Source: Streptomyces sp. RKAG290
GTDB lineage: Bacteria; Actinomycetota; Actinomycetes; Streptomycetales; Streptomycetaceae
Assembly: GCF_023701695.1 (NCBI RefSeq)
Contig: NZ_JAJOZC010000001.1
Span: 124,001-188,000 of the forward strand
Direction: 5' to 3'
Length of the DNA: 64,000 nucleotides
Shown here: in pieces, positions 43,176 to 52,792 of the stretch
How the letters are laid out: the number at the start of each line of letters is the position of its first letter
Numbering within the stretch: the stretch's first letter is position 1
Translations under genes and position numbers: made by a program
Notes under the pieces: generated by a model
Seen by the model: only the letters and a program-made list of their open reading frames with translations
Database searches by the model: none
Told to the model about the DNA's origin: nothing

Positions 43176-44150
43176 ATGGGCCGCTACAGCCGCCTTCGCG
43201 AGATACGCCGCATGGATCCCGCTCGCGATTACGCCGAGATCCTCCGGCTCCTCTCGCAGTACGAGTTCCCCTGGGACTACCGGCAGGGTGTGAGCGTCGC
43301 GTTCCTCCGCGACTACGGGGTGCCACGGATCTCCGTGCTCCTGGACCGCACGCAGGAGTTCGAGCGGTCGGGACAGAAGCGCTACGACGACACGGTGCTG
43401 ATCGGGTACGAGATGGCTGCCGACGGCTTCGACTCGGAACGCGGGCGTGCCGCCGCCCGTCACCTCAACCGGATCCACGGCAGGTACCGCATCCCCAACG
43501 AGGACTTCCTGTACGTCCTGGCGACCACGGTCGTCGGTCCGAAACGCTGGATCGACCGGTTCGGCTGGCGGCCCCTGTGCTCGGTGGAGATCGAGGCGCT
43601 GACGGAAGTGGGCCGGAAGATGGCCGCGATGATGGACATCGAGGGCGCACCGGACACCTACGAGGGGTTCGAACGGCTGCTGGACTCCTACGAGGAGCGG
43701 ATGTTCGCTTACGACCCGGCGAACCGGCGGGTCGCCAACGCCACGTTCCGGATCATGGCGAGCTGGTATCCGCGTCCGCTGCGCCCGCTGATAGCGCGCT
43801 TCTCGCTCGCCCTGCTGGACGAGCCGCTGCTGCGCGCGCTGGGGTTCAGGGTGCAGCCCGGCTGGGTGCGGTCGGCCGCCGCGGGCGCGCTGCTGGCCCG
43901 TTCGCGCTGTGTGCGCCTGCTGCCGGCCAGGCCCCGGTGGCTGCCCTCACGGCCGCAGCCGCGCTCCTACCCGTTCGGCTGGCGGCTCGACGACCTCGGC
44001 CCGCACTGGGCGGGCAGCCGGCCGCTGGAACCGCTGCCCGACGAGACGGACCGCCCGGCCTGCGGTCCTACCCGGCAGCGAGCAGCGGCACCAGATACCG
44101 GCGGGCGAACTCCCGCACCTGGGTCTCGTCGTCGAGCTGGAAACAGCTGA
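43176..44150 (+). CDS. Oxygenase MpaB-family (DUF2236) protein, second copy
   Basis: 324 residues. ATG 43176 follows CAGGAGG. It carries QYEFPWDYRQGVSVAFLRDY, KRYDDTVLIGYEMAADGFDS, and HGRYRIPNEDFLYVLATTVV, the last characteristic of fungal-type DUF2236 proteins; FGWRPL and a membrane-proximal ASWYPRPLRPLIARF follow. It differs markedly from the divergent copy, so this is not a recent duplication. The final 28 codons overlap the end of the convergent TetR gene and look antisense-like, so the natural C-terminus may be shorter or altered. Confidence 0.82.
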   Translation: MGRYSRLREIRRMDPARDYAEILRLLSQYEFPWDYRQGVSVAFLRDYGVPRISVLLDRTQEFERSGQKRYDDTVLIGYEMAADGFDSERGRAAARHLNRIHGRYRIPNEDFLYVLATTVVGPKRWIDRFGWRPLCSVEIEALTEVGRKMAAMMDIEGAPDTYEGFERLLDSYEERMFAYDPANRRVANATFRIMASWYPRPLRPLIARFSLALLDEPLLRALGFRVQPGWVRSAAAGALLARSRCVRLLPARPRWLPSRPQPRSYPFGWRLDDLGPHWAGSRPLEPLPDETDRPACGPTRQRAAAPDTGGRTPAPGSRRRAGNS

Positions 44151-44700
44151 CCGGATTGAGGAGGAAGGAGACGGTGATCCGCACCATCAGTTCGGCGACC
44201 GGTGTCGGATCACTCGCCGGCCGGCCCTCCGCGCGCCGGGCGTCACGCAGCCGGTGGGCCAGGTAGTCGCGGATGGCGAGGAAGGCCGGTCCGCTCTCCA
44301 GGGTCAGGAACGGCAGCATGGTCTCGGGCTCCAGCCTCAGCAGACCGCCGATGAGCGGATGCTCGCGGATGTGCCGGAGCACCGCGGCGAAGCCCTCGAC
44401 GAGCCGGTCCTGCGTCGTCGGCAGAGCGGCCACCGCGTCGTCCACCTCCACGACGAAGCGGCGGTACTCGCGCAGCAGACAGGCGGAGACGAGGCTGTCC
44501 TTGTTGCCGATCCGCCGGTACACGGTCACCCGCGAGACCCTGGCCCGCTTGGCGACGTCGTCGACGGTGGAGCGGCGCAGCCCGAAGGTCATGAACTGCT
44601 CGCGCGCGGCGTCCAGGATCTGCTCGCTCAGCGCATCGGAGGGCGGATTCCCGTGCAGAGCCTCGGCCAGCCCCGTCCCGTCGGTACTCCGTGCCGTCAT
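44068..44700 (-). CDS. TetR-family transcriptional regulator
   Basis: 210 residues. N-terminal TetR helix-turn-helix (REQFMTFGLRRSTVDDVAKR, ARVSRVTVYRRIGNKDSLVS), then a helical ligand domain. ATG 44700 has GGGGAGGGG upstream. It ends inside the 3' end of the second DUF2236 gene (83-base convergent overlap). Likely regulates the DUF2236 pair through the A/T-rich inverted repeat at 43061-43086. Confidence 0.88.
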   Translation of the reverse strand: MTARSTDGTGLAEALHGNPPSDALSEQILDAAREQFMTFGLRRSTVDDVAKRARVSRVTVYRRIGNKDSLVSACLLREYRRFVVEVDDAVAALPTTQDRLVEGFAAVLRHIREHPLIGGLLRLEPETMLPFLTLESGPAFLAIRDYLAHRLRDARRAEGRPASDPTPVAELMVRITVSFLLNPVSCFQLDDETQVREFARRYLVPLLAAG

Positions 44701-44828
44701 GGCCCCTCCCCGTTCCGTCGGTTCCACCCCACCATAGAAGCCGACACAGAGTGACCCGCTCCGTATTCCTGTAACACCGCGCGGGCAGGGAGTCCGGCGC
44801 AGATCGGGATCCACGCGTCAGGGACCCG

Positions 44829-45305
44829 TCAGCCGTGGTCGTAGACCGTCACGCCGATCCCGCGGCTCAGCAGCCGCCGCTCCAGCAGCGGTTCGATCCT
44901 GGACCACTTGCCGCCGGCCAGACCACAGCCGATGCGCGGCATGTGGACCGAAGCCGCCAGCTCGGCCGCCCGGTCGGCCACCGCGCCCAGGGCGGTGTCG
45001 ATCGCCTCGTAGCGCACCGGCACTCCCTTGCTGCCCCTGCGCATGCCCCGTTGGCCGACCATGTTCGCCACCCAGATGAACGGGCTCACCTGGACGAAGC
45101 GGACGGCACCGAGGCCGAAGTCGTTGGCCGCGCGCTCGCGGTGCCAGCGGCGGTACTCCGTCTCCGGTTCGGGCCACCGGCGCGAGACGGCGAGGACGAA
45201 GCCCTTGCCCCAGCCGCCCAGGTCGTTGCAGACGTGGGCGATCACCTTGACGCCCTTGCCCTGCGGGGCGGTGGCGTCCCCTCTCACGTACGTGATCTCC
45301 GTCAT
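44829..45305 (-). CDS. Macrodomain protein (ADP-ribose binding, TARG1/ALC1-like)
   Basis: 158 residues, a single macrodomain. N-terminus ITYVRGDATAPQGKGVKVIA with the conserved Asp, then HVCNDLGGWGKGFVLAVSRR, HMPRIGCGLAGGKWSRIEPL (the phosphate-binding glycine loop) and VTVYD. The glycine loop and NDLGGWGKGF resemble the TARG1/Poa1-type enzymes that bind or remove ADP-ribose. No DarT-like toxin or ADP-ribosyltransferase is adjacent, so it is not an obvious toxin-antitoxin pair. It starts 38 bases from the stop of the acyl-CoA ligase gene on the same strand. Confidence 0.88.
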   Translation of the reverse strand: MTEITYVRGDATAPQGKGVKVIAHVCNDLGGWGKGFVLAVSRRWPEPETEYRRWHRERAANDFGLGAVRFVQVSPFIWVANMVGQRGMRRGSKGVPVRYEAIDTALGAVADRAAELAASVHMPRIGCGLAGGKWSRIEPLLERRLLSRGIGVTVYDHG

Positions 45306-45342
45306 CGCACCAGCGTACGAGCGGGCACTGACACCGCGCCTG

Positions 45343-47172
45343 TCAGTTCTCCGCGTCGTACAGCGCGTCGATGGCGTCGCCGTACCTGTCCCTGATCGCC
45401 CGGCGGCGCAGCTTCAGAGAGGGGGTCAGCTCGCCGGTCTCCGGGCCCCATTCCTCCCTGAGCAGCCGGTAGCGCTTGATCTGCTCGGTCCGGTTGAGCC
45501 GGGCGTTGGCCGCCTCGACCGCCCGGGCCACCTCCGCCCGCACGGCGGGATGGTCGGCGAGGGCGTACGGGTCGGATTCGATGCCGCGGGCGGCGGCCCA
45601 GACCGGTGCCAGTTCGGGGTCGAGGACCAGCAGCGCGACCAGGTAGGAGCGGCCGTCGCCGTGGACCAGGGCCTGGCCGATCAGCGGGTGTTCCTTGAGG
45701 GTGTTCTCGACGAGTGCCGGGGAGACGTTCTTGCCGGTCGAGGTGACGATCATTTCCTTCTTGCGGTCGGTGAGCCATAGGTACCCGTCCTCGTCGATCC
45801 GGCCGATGTCCCCGGTCGGGAACCAGCCGTCGCCGTCCAGGACGTCCTGCACCGTGCCGTCGGCGCGCAGATAGCCGGAGAAGACCGTCTCGCCGCGGAC
45901 CAGGATCTCCCCGTCGTCCGCGATCCGCAGCTCCACGCCCTCCAGGGGCCGTCCCACCGAGCCGAGACGGAAGCCGGAGGGGCTGTTCGCGGTGCAGACA
46001 CCGATCGTCTCCGTCAGCCCCCAGGCATCCATGATCACAATCCCGAAGCCGGCCCAGAAGCGGACCACGTCGAGCGGCATCGGCGCGGACGCGCTCGCCG
46101 TCCACACCAGCCGGTCGAACCCGGCCAGGGCGAGCACCGGTTCCAGGACAGTCGCCCTGACCTCGCGGAACGCCGCGTCGAGCTCCGCCGGCGGCGCCTC
46201 GCCGCGTTCCCGGAAGGCGACGTGCGCGCGTGCCGTCTCCCCCGCCGCCTCGATCCCGTCGCGCTGCTCCTGCGGCAACGCGGCCAGGGCCGCCCGTAAC
46301 GCCGCCGCGAACTTCTCCCAGACCCTGGGCACGCCGAAGAACTGCGCCGGGTGCAGGGAGCGTGCGGTGGCCGCGACGGCTGAGGGGTCGGGGCAGAGGT
46401 GGACGTGCGAGGCACGGAAGACCGAGAGGTAGATGCCGAGCATCCGCTCCGCGATGTGGGCGAGGGGCAGGTAGCAGATGTGCTCGACGTGAGCGGGGAG
46501 TTCGACGACCCGGTCGAGGGCCACGGCGTTGCGGACGACGGCCCGGTGGGTGATCGGGACGGCCTTCGGGTCGCCGGTGGTGCCGGAGGTGTAGACGACG
46601 GTGAGCGGGTCCTCGGCGCGCGATTCGCGCCAGCCCTTCTCGAAGGCGTCGGGGCGGTGCAGCCGGGTGCCGGTGGCGTGGAGCGAGCCGTAGGTGCGGT
46701 GCGGTCCGGCCTCGGCCGCCTCCACGACGACCAGCCGTTCCAGGCGAACTGTGGGGTCGTCGAGCAGCGGCTCCCAGCGGTCCCGTTCGCGGCCGCCTTC
46801 GAGCACGGCGAACCGGGCGCGGCTGTGCCCGGCGATGTGCGCGATCTGTCCGGGGGCCGCGGTGCCGTACACGGTGACGGGGACGGCACCGAGGTGGGTG
46901 AGGGCGAGGTCGGTGAGCCAGTGTTCGGGGCGGTTGCCCATCATCATGAGAACCTGTTCGCCGCGCTCGACGCCGAGCGCCGCGTAGCCGGCGGCCAGCA
47001 CCGCGGCCTTGCGCCGGACCTCGCTCCAGGTGAGGGTCGTCCAGCGCTCCCCGTCGCCGTCCGCCCGCCAGGAGAGGGCCGGGCGTGTGCCGTGGTCCTC
47101 GGCGTTGCGCAGGAGCAGCGCGGGAAGGGTGAGCTGATCGGGGTCCGCGGGGAGTCGCAGGATCGTGGTCAC
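45343..47172 (-). CDS. Long-chain fatty acid--CoA ligase (AMP-forming)
   Basis: 609 residues. ATP/AMP motif YTSGTTGDPKAVPITH, the A5-type core MDAWGLTETIGVC, GWFPTGDIGRIDEDGYLWLTDRKK and the C-terminal KxxxR segment SLKLRRRAIRDRY. Activates fatty acids to acyl-CoA for the beta-oxidation genes that lie across the MerR gene. GTG 47172 has AGGAGG six bases upstream. Divergent from the MerR regulator; the shared intergenic region holds an inverted repeat (47255-47282). Confidence 0.9.
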   Translation of the reverse strand: MTTILRLPADPDQLTLPALLLRNAEDHGTRPALSWRADGDGERWTTLTWSEVRRKAAVLAAGYAALGVERGEQVLMMMGNRPEHWLTDLALTHLGAVPVTVYGTAAPGQIAHIAGHSRARFAVLEGGRERDRWEPLLDDPTVRLERLVVVEAAEAGPHRTYGSLHATGTRLHRPDAFEKGWRESRAEDPLTVVYTSGTTGDPKAVPITHRAVVRNAVALDRVVELPAHVEHICYLPLAHIAERMLGIYLSVFRASHVHLCPDPSAVAATARSLHPAQFFGVPRVWEKFAAALRAALAALPQEQRDGIEAAGETARAHVAFRERGEAPPAELDAAFREVRATVLEPVLALAGFDRLVWTASASAPMPLDVVRFWAGFGIVIMDAWGLTETIGVCTANSPSGFRLGSVGRPLEGVELRIADDGEILVRGETVFSGYLRADGTVQDVLDGDGWFPTGDIGRIDEDGYLWLTDRKKEMIVTSTGKNVSPALVENTLKEHPLIGQALVHGDGRSYLVALLVLDPELAPVWAAARGIESDPYALADHPAVRAEVARAVEAANARLNRTEQIKRYRLLREEWGPETGELTPSLKLRRRAIRDRYGDAIDALYDAEN

Positions 47173-47254
47173 GGCCGCCTCCTGTCGCCTTCGGCAGGAC
47201 CACGCGGGCCCGTACCTGGGATGGACTGCGCTTCGATGCTGCCGGAGACTTTCA

Positions 47255-47282
47255 CAACAGTGGTGAGACAGCAATACTGTTG
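47255..47282. promoter_or_regulatory. Inverted repeat between acyl-CoA ligase and MerR genes
   Basis: CAACAGT (47255-47261) and ACTGTTG (47276-47282), perfectly complementary with a 14-base gap. Position between divergent genes makes it a candidate MerR-family operator. Confidence 0.5.
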
Positions 47283-47341
47283 AACCTGATTGGTGCACAC
47301 GGCCAGCAGTTCACCCACAGGGTCGGACACGAGGAGCAGAT

Positions 47342-48073
47342 ATGGCGACCGGGACCGAGGAGCCGACGCTCACCGTCGACGAGCTGGCGGCGCGCGCCGG
47401 GGTGACCGTGCGCACGGTGCGCTTCTACAGCACCCGGGGGCTGCTGCCGCCGCCGGTGATCGGGCCGCGTCGGGTGGGGCACTACGGGCACGACCACCTC
47501 TCCCGGCTCGCACTGATCGAGGAGCTGCAGCACCAGGGCATGACGCTCGCCGCGATCGAGCGGTATCTGGAGCAGCTGCCGCCCGATCTGAGCGCGCACG
47601 ACCTCGCGATCCACCGGGCGCTGGTGGCCACCTGGGCTCCGGACTCGGCGGAGGACGCCACCCGGGCGGAGCTGGAGCGCCGCGCGGGGCGGGCGCTGAC
47701 CGAGCAGGACATCGACCGCCTGGCCGCGATGGGGGTGCTGGAGCGGGCCGATCCGGGCGACGGCTGCTACCGGGTGGACACGGGGCTGCTGCGGCTCGGT
47801 GTGGAGCTGCTCGACGTGCCGATCGCGCACGAGACGATCCTGGCCGCCCGGACGGTCCTGCTGGAGCACACCCGCTCGGCCGCGCACGAGCTGAGCCGGC
47901 TGTTCCGGGACGAGGTGTGGCACCCCTACCGGGAGCGCGAGTCGGACCCGGAACACATCAAGGCGATGAAGTCGCTGTCCGCCCACATGCAGCCGCTGGC
48001 GGTGCAGGCCCTGGTGACCGCCTTCCAGCGGTCGCTCAAGGAGGAGCTGCGGGCCGCGTTCACCGCCGAGTGA
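47342..48073 (+). CDS. MerR-family transcriptional regulator
   Basis: 243 residues. N-terminal MerR winged helix (TVDELAARAGVTVRTVRFYS, TRGLLPPPVIGPRRVGHYGH), helix LIEELQHQGMTLAAIERYLE, then a long C-terminal domain without the metal-binding cysteines of classical MerR proteins. Proteins of this build next to lipid genes often bind acyl-CoA-like ligands (inference). Likely controls itself and the divergent acyl-CoA ligase. ATG 47342. Confidence 0.88.
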   Translation: MATGTEEPTLTVDELAARAGVTVRTVRFYSTRGLLPPPVIGPRRVGHYGHDHLSRLALIEELQHQGMTLAAIERYLEQLPPDLSAHDLAIHRALVATWAPDSAEDATRAELERRAGRALTEQDIDRLAAMGVLERADPGDGCYRVDTGLLRLGVELLDVPIAHETILAARTVLLEHTRSAAHELSRLFRDEVWHPYRERESDPEHIKAMKSLSAHMQPLAVQALVTAFQRSLKEELRAAFTAE

Positions 48074-48079
48074 GCAGTG

Positions 48080-48125
48080 CCGCGGGCGCTGCCCACCGCC
48101 GGGCGGCGGTGGGCAGCGCCCGCGG
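48080..48125. terminator. Bidirectional terminator between MerR and fadB genes
   Basis: A perfect 22-base-pair stem starting CCGCGGGCGCTGCCCACCGC with only two to three unpaired bases in the loop, between convergent genes ending at 48073 and 48134. Confidence 0.85.
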
Positions 48126-48133
48126 CGGCGGCG

Positions 48134-50341
48134 TCAGTCGTGGAAGGTCTCGCCCTTCTCCGCCTTGGCCACCAGCAGCGCGGGCGGCAGGAAGCGGTCG
48201 CCGTAGCGCTCGGCGAGCTCCCGGGCGCGGGCCACGAAGCCGGGCAGGCCGCCCTCGTACCCGTTGATGTACTGCAGGACGCCGCCGGTCCACGGCGGGA
48301 AGCCGATGCCCATGATGGAGCCGATGTTGGCGTCGGCGACGGTGATCAGGACGTTCTCCTCCAGGCAGCGGACGCTGTCCAGGGCCTCGGAGAAGAGCAT
48401 CCGCTCCTTCATGTCGGTGAAGGAGATGCCCGTGTCCGGCTCCGTGCCGTGCCCGCCCGGGGCACGACCGCCTGAATGCCCGAAGTGCTCGCGCAGGCCG
48501 GGCCAGAGGCGGGTGCGCTTGCCGTTCTCGTCGTAGTCGTAGAAGCCCGCGCCGCCGCTGCGTCCCGTGCGCCCGAACTCGTCGACCATGCGGTCGATGA
48601 CCGAGTCCGACGGGTGGGCGGCCCAGGTGCCGCCCGCCTCCTCGACGGCCCGCCTGGTCTCGTTGCGGATCTTCCGGGGCAGGGTGAGCGTCAGCTCGTC
48701 CATCAGGGAGAGCACCTTGGCCGGGTAGCCGGCCTGGGCGGCGGCCTGCTCGACCGACGCGGGCTCGACGCCCTCGCCGACCATGGCGACGCCCTCGTTG
48801 ATGAACTGGCCGATGACGCGCGAGGTGAAGAAGCCGCGCGAGTCGTTGACGACGATCGGCGTCTTCTTGATCCGGCGGACCAGGTCGAAGGCGCGGGCCA
48901 GGGCCTCGTCGCCGGTCTTCTCACCCTTGATGATCTCGACGAGCGGCATCTTGTCGACGGGCGAGAAGAAGTGCAGCCCGATGAAGTCGACGGGACGCGA
49001 GACCCCTTCGGCCAGCACCGTGATGGGCAGCGTGGAGGTGTTGGAGCAGAGCAGCGCGTCGGGCTCGATGATGTCCTGGATCTCCTGGAACACCTTGTGC
49101 TTGAGCGCGGTGTCCTCGAAGACCGCCTCGATGACGGCGTCGCAGCCCGCGAGGTCGGCCGGGTCGCCGGTCGGGGTGATGCGGGCCAGCAGCTCGTCGC
49201 GCTTCGCCTCGGTCGTACGGCCCCGGGAGAGCGCCTTGTCCAGCAGCTTCTCGCTGTACGCCTTGCCCTTGGCGGCGGCCTCCGTGGTGACGTCCTTGAG
49301 GACGACGTCGATGCCGGCCCGGGCACAGGAGTAGGCGATGCCCGCGCCCATCATCCCGGCGCCGAGGACGGCGACCTTGCGGACCTGGCGCTCCTCGATG
49401 CCCTTGGGGCGGCTGGCGCCGGAGTTGACGGCCTGCAGGTCGAAGAAGAAGGCCTGGATCATGTTCTTCGAGACCTGGCCGGTGACCAGCTCGGTGAAGT
49501 AGCGGGCCTCGATGGTCAGCGCGGTGTCGAAGTCGACCTGCGAGCCCTCGACGGCCGCGGCAAGGATGTTGCGCGGCGCGGGCATGGGCGCGCCGGCGAG
49601 CTGCTTCTTCAGGTTGGCCGGGAAGGCCGGCAGGTTGGCGGCGAACTTCGGGTTCGACGGGGTGCCGCCGGGGATCCGGTAGCCCTTGACGTCCCAGGGC
49701 TGCTGCGATTCCGGGTTGGCGTCGATGAAGGCGCGGGCCTTGTCGAGCATCTCCTCGGGGGTGGCGGCGACCTCGTGGACCAGGCCGTTCTCCAGGGCGC
49801 GCCGCGGGGTGTACTGGGTGCCCTGGAGCAGCACCTTCAGCAGTGCGTCGGCGATGCCCATGAGACGTACGGTGCGGGTGACGCCGCCGCCCGCGGGCAG
49901 CAGGCCGAGGGTGACCTCGGGCAGGCCGATCCGGGAGCCGGGTGCGTCGAGGGCGACGCGGTGGTGGGAGGCGAGCGCGATCTCGTAACCCCCGCCGAGG
50001 GCGGCGCCGTTGATGGCGGCCACGACCGGCTTGCCGAGGGTCTCGATGCGGCGCAGCGACCTCTTGATAGCGGTGCCGGTGTCGAAGGCGGCCTGGGCGT
50101 TCTCGGGGCCGACCTTGATCATGTCCTTGAGGTCGCCGCCCGCGAAGAACGTCTTCTTGGCGGAGGTGTAGATGATGCCGCGGATGGAGTCCTTCTCGGC
50201 CTCGGCGCGGTCGGCGACGGCCGCGATGGAGTCCTTGAAGGCCTGGTTCATCGTGTTGGCGGACTGGTTGGGGTCGTCGAGTACGAGGGTGACGACGCCG
50301 GTCCCGTCCTGTTCCCAGCGGATGGTCGTGCTCTCGGTCAT
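48134..50341 (-). CDS. fadB: FadB-like bifunctional enoyl-CoA hydratase / 3-hydroxyacyl-CoA dehydrogenase
   Basis: 735 residues. The N-terminal crotonase domain keeps both glutamates (LGGGYEIALASHHR and GLPEVTLGLLP). The dehydrogenase domain has the NAD motif VAVLGAGMMGAGIAY near 340 and the catalytic His in GLHFFSPVDKMPLVEII. The C-terminal dimerisation domain includes GFPPWTGGVLQYINGY. A Gly/Pro-rich insertion (HSGGRAPGGHGTEPDTG) interrupts the C-terminal domain. It performs steps two and three of beta-oxidation. ATG 50341, 29 bases after the thiolase stop. Confidence 0.93.
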   Translation of the reverse strand: MTESTTIRWEQDGTGVVTLVLDDPNQSANTMNQAFKDSIAAVADRAEAEKDSIRGIIYTSAKKTFFAGGDLKDMIKVGPENAQAAFDTGTAIKRSLRRIETLGKPVVAAINGAALGGGYEIALASHHRVALDAPGSRIGLPEVTLGLLPAGGGVTRTVRLMGIADALLKVLLQGTQYTPRRALENGLVHEVAATPEEMLDKARAFIDANPESQQPWDVKGYRIPGGTPSNPKFAANLPAFPANLKKQLAGAPMPAPRNILAAAVEGSQVDFDTALTIEARYFTELVTGQVSKNMIQAFFFDLQAVNSGASRPKGIEERQVRKVAVLGAGMMGAGIAYSCARAGIDVVLKDVTTEAAAKGKAYSEKLLDKALSRGRTTEAKRDELLARITPTGDPADLAGCDAVIEAVFEDTALKHKVFQEIQDIIEPDALLCSNTSTLPITVLAEGVSRPVDFIGLHFFSPVDKMPLVEIIKGEKTGDEALARAFDLVRRIKKTPIVVNDSRGFFTSRVIGQFINEGVAMVGEGVEPASVEQAAAQAGYPAKVLSLMDELTLTLPRKIRNETRRAVEEAGGTWAAHPSDSVIDRMVDEFGRTGRSGGAGFYDYDENGKRTRLWPGLREHFGHSGGRAPGGHGTEPDTGISFTDMKERMLFSEALDSVRCLEENVLITVADANIGSIMGIGFPPWTGGVLQYINGYEGGLPGFVARARELAERYGDRFLPPALLVAKAEKGETFHD

Positions 50342-50370
50342 TGCTGTCTTCTCCGTTAGCAGGGGGACGG

Positions 50371-51585
<1,215 letters not shown>

Positions 51586-51649
51586 GACAGCTGCCTTTCG
51601 GGGGAGGTGACGCAGCGGAGGTGGTGGCTCGGCAGGGATCGGGACGGGT

Positions 51650-52792
51650 TCAGGCGAGCAGGGAGCGTCCGATGATCTCCTTCATGATCTCGGTCGTTCC
51701 GCCGTAGATGGTCTGGATGCGGCCGTCGGTGAACGCCCTGGCCACCCGGTACTCCGTCATGTAGCCGTAGCCGCCGTGCAGTTGGAGGCAGCGGTCGGCG
51801 ACACGCTTCTGCAGTTCGGTGGCCCACCACTTCGCCATGGAGGCGTGGACGGCGTCGAGCGTCCCCTGCGAGTGGTCGACGATGCACCGGTCGAGGAAGG
51901 ACCGGGTGACGGCGCACTCCGTGGCCATCTCGGCGATCTCGAAACGGATGTGCTGGAGCTTGGAGAGCGGCCGCCCGAAGGCCTCGCGCTCCTTCACGTA
52001 CTCGGTGGTGATCTCCAGCAGGTACTCGGCGGCGGCGATGCCGGCGACGGCGATGCCCATCCGCTCCTGGGCCAGGTTGGTCATCAGGTGGATGAAGGCG
52101 CCGTCGAGCTCGCCGAGGAGGTTCTCCTTGGGGACGCGGACGTCGTTGAAGAACAGTTCGGCGGTGTCCTGGGACTTCTGGCCGATCTTGTCGAGGTTGC
52201 GGCCCCGCTCGAAGCCCTCGGCCCCGCGCTCGACGACGAGGAGGGAGAGTCCCTTCGCGCCGCCGTCCGGCGTGGTCTTCGCCACGACGACCACCAGGTC
52301 GGCGAGGATGCCGTTGGAGATGAACGTCTTGGAGCCGTTGAGCAGCCAGTGGTCACCCTTGTCCTCGGCGGTGGTGCGGATGCCCTGGAGGTCGGAACCG
52401 GCGCCGGGTTCGGTCATCGCGATGGCGGTGATGATCTCGCCGCTGCAGAAGCCGGGCAGCCAGCGCCGCTTCTGCTCCTCGGTACCGAGACCCGTGAGGT
52501 AGGGGCCGATGATGTCGTTGTGCAGCCCGAGCGCGAGACCGGGGGCGCCCGCCCGGGTGAACTCCTCCGCCAGTACGGCGCTGTAGCGGAAGTCGGCGTT
52601 GCCGCCGCCGCCGTACTCCTCGGGCACCGCGAGGCCGAGCAGTCCCTGCCGGCCCGCCGCGAGCCAGGCCTCGCGCGAGACGATGCCGTCCTTCTCCCAC
52701 TGCTCGTAGTGCGGGATGACTTCCTTGGCCAGGAAGGTGCGCACCGCCCCGCGGAACGCGTCGTGCTCTTCGGTGAAGATCTGCCGCTGCAT
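51650..52792 (-). CDS. Acyl-CoA dehydrogenase
   Basis: 380 residues, FAD-dependent. The family signatures [16 protein letters not shown] and [20 protein letters not shown] are present; the catalytic base is probably the glutamate of [15 protein letters not shown]. Introduces the first double bond in acyl-CoA. ATG 52792 overlaps the upstream CoA-transferase stop by one base (TGATG). Sixty-four bases separate its stop from the thiolase start, so the four genes probably form one operon. Confidence 0.93.
   Translation of the reverse strand: MQRQIFTEEHDAFRGAVRTFLAKEVIPHYEQWEKDGIVSREAWLAAGRQGLLGLAVPEEYGGGGNADFRYSAVLAEEFTRAGAPGLALGLHNDIIGPYLTGLGTEEQKRRWLPGFCSGEIITAIAMTEPGAGSDLQGIRTTAEDKGDHWLLNGSKTFISNGILADLVVVVAKTTPDGGAKGLSLLVVERGAEGFERGRNLDKIGQKSQDTAELFFNDVRVPKENLLGELDGAFIHLMTNLAQERMGIAVAGIAAAEYLLEITTEYVKEREAFGRPLSKLQHIRFEIAEMATECAVTRSFLDRCIVDHSQGTLDAVHASMAKWWATELQKRVADRCLQLHGGYGYMTEYRVARAFTDGRIQTIYGGTTEIMKEIIGRSLLA

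Noticed and set aside
42015..44150. The two DUF2236 genes as a recent tandem duplication
   Set aside because: The proteins share family features only; their sequences and N-terminal layouts differ too much.
44829..45305. Macrodomain as the antitoxin of a DarTG-like system
   Set aside because: DarT would be expected immediately upstream; the neighbour is an acyl-CoA ligase with full motifs.
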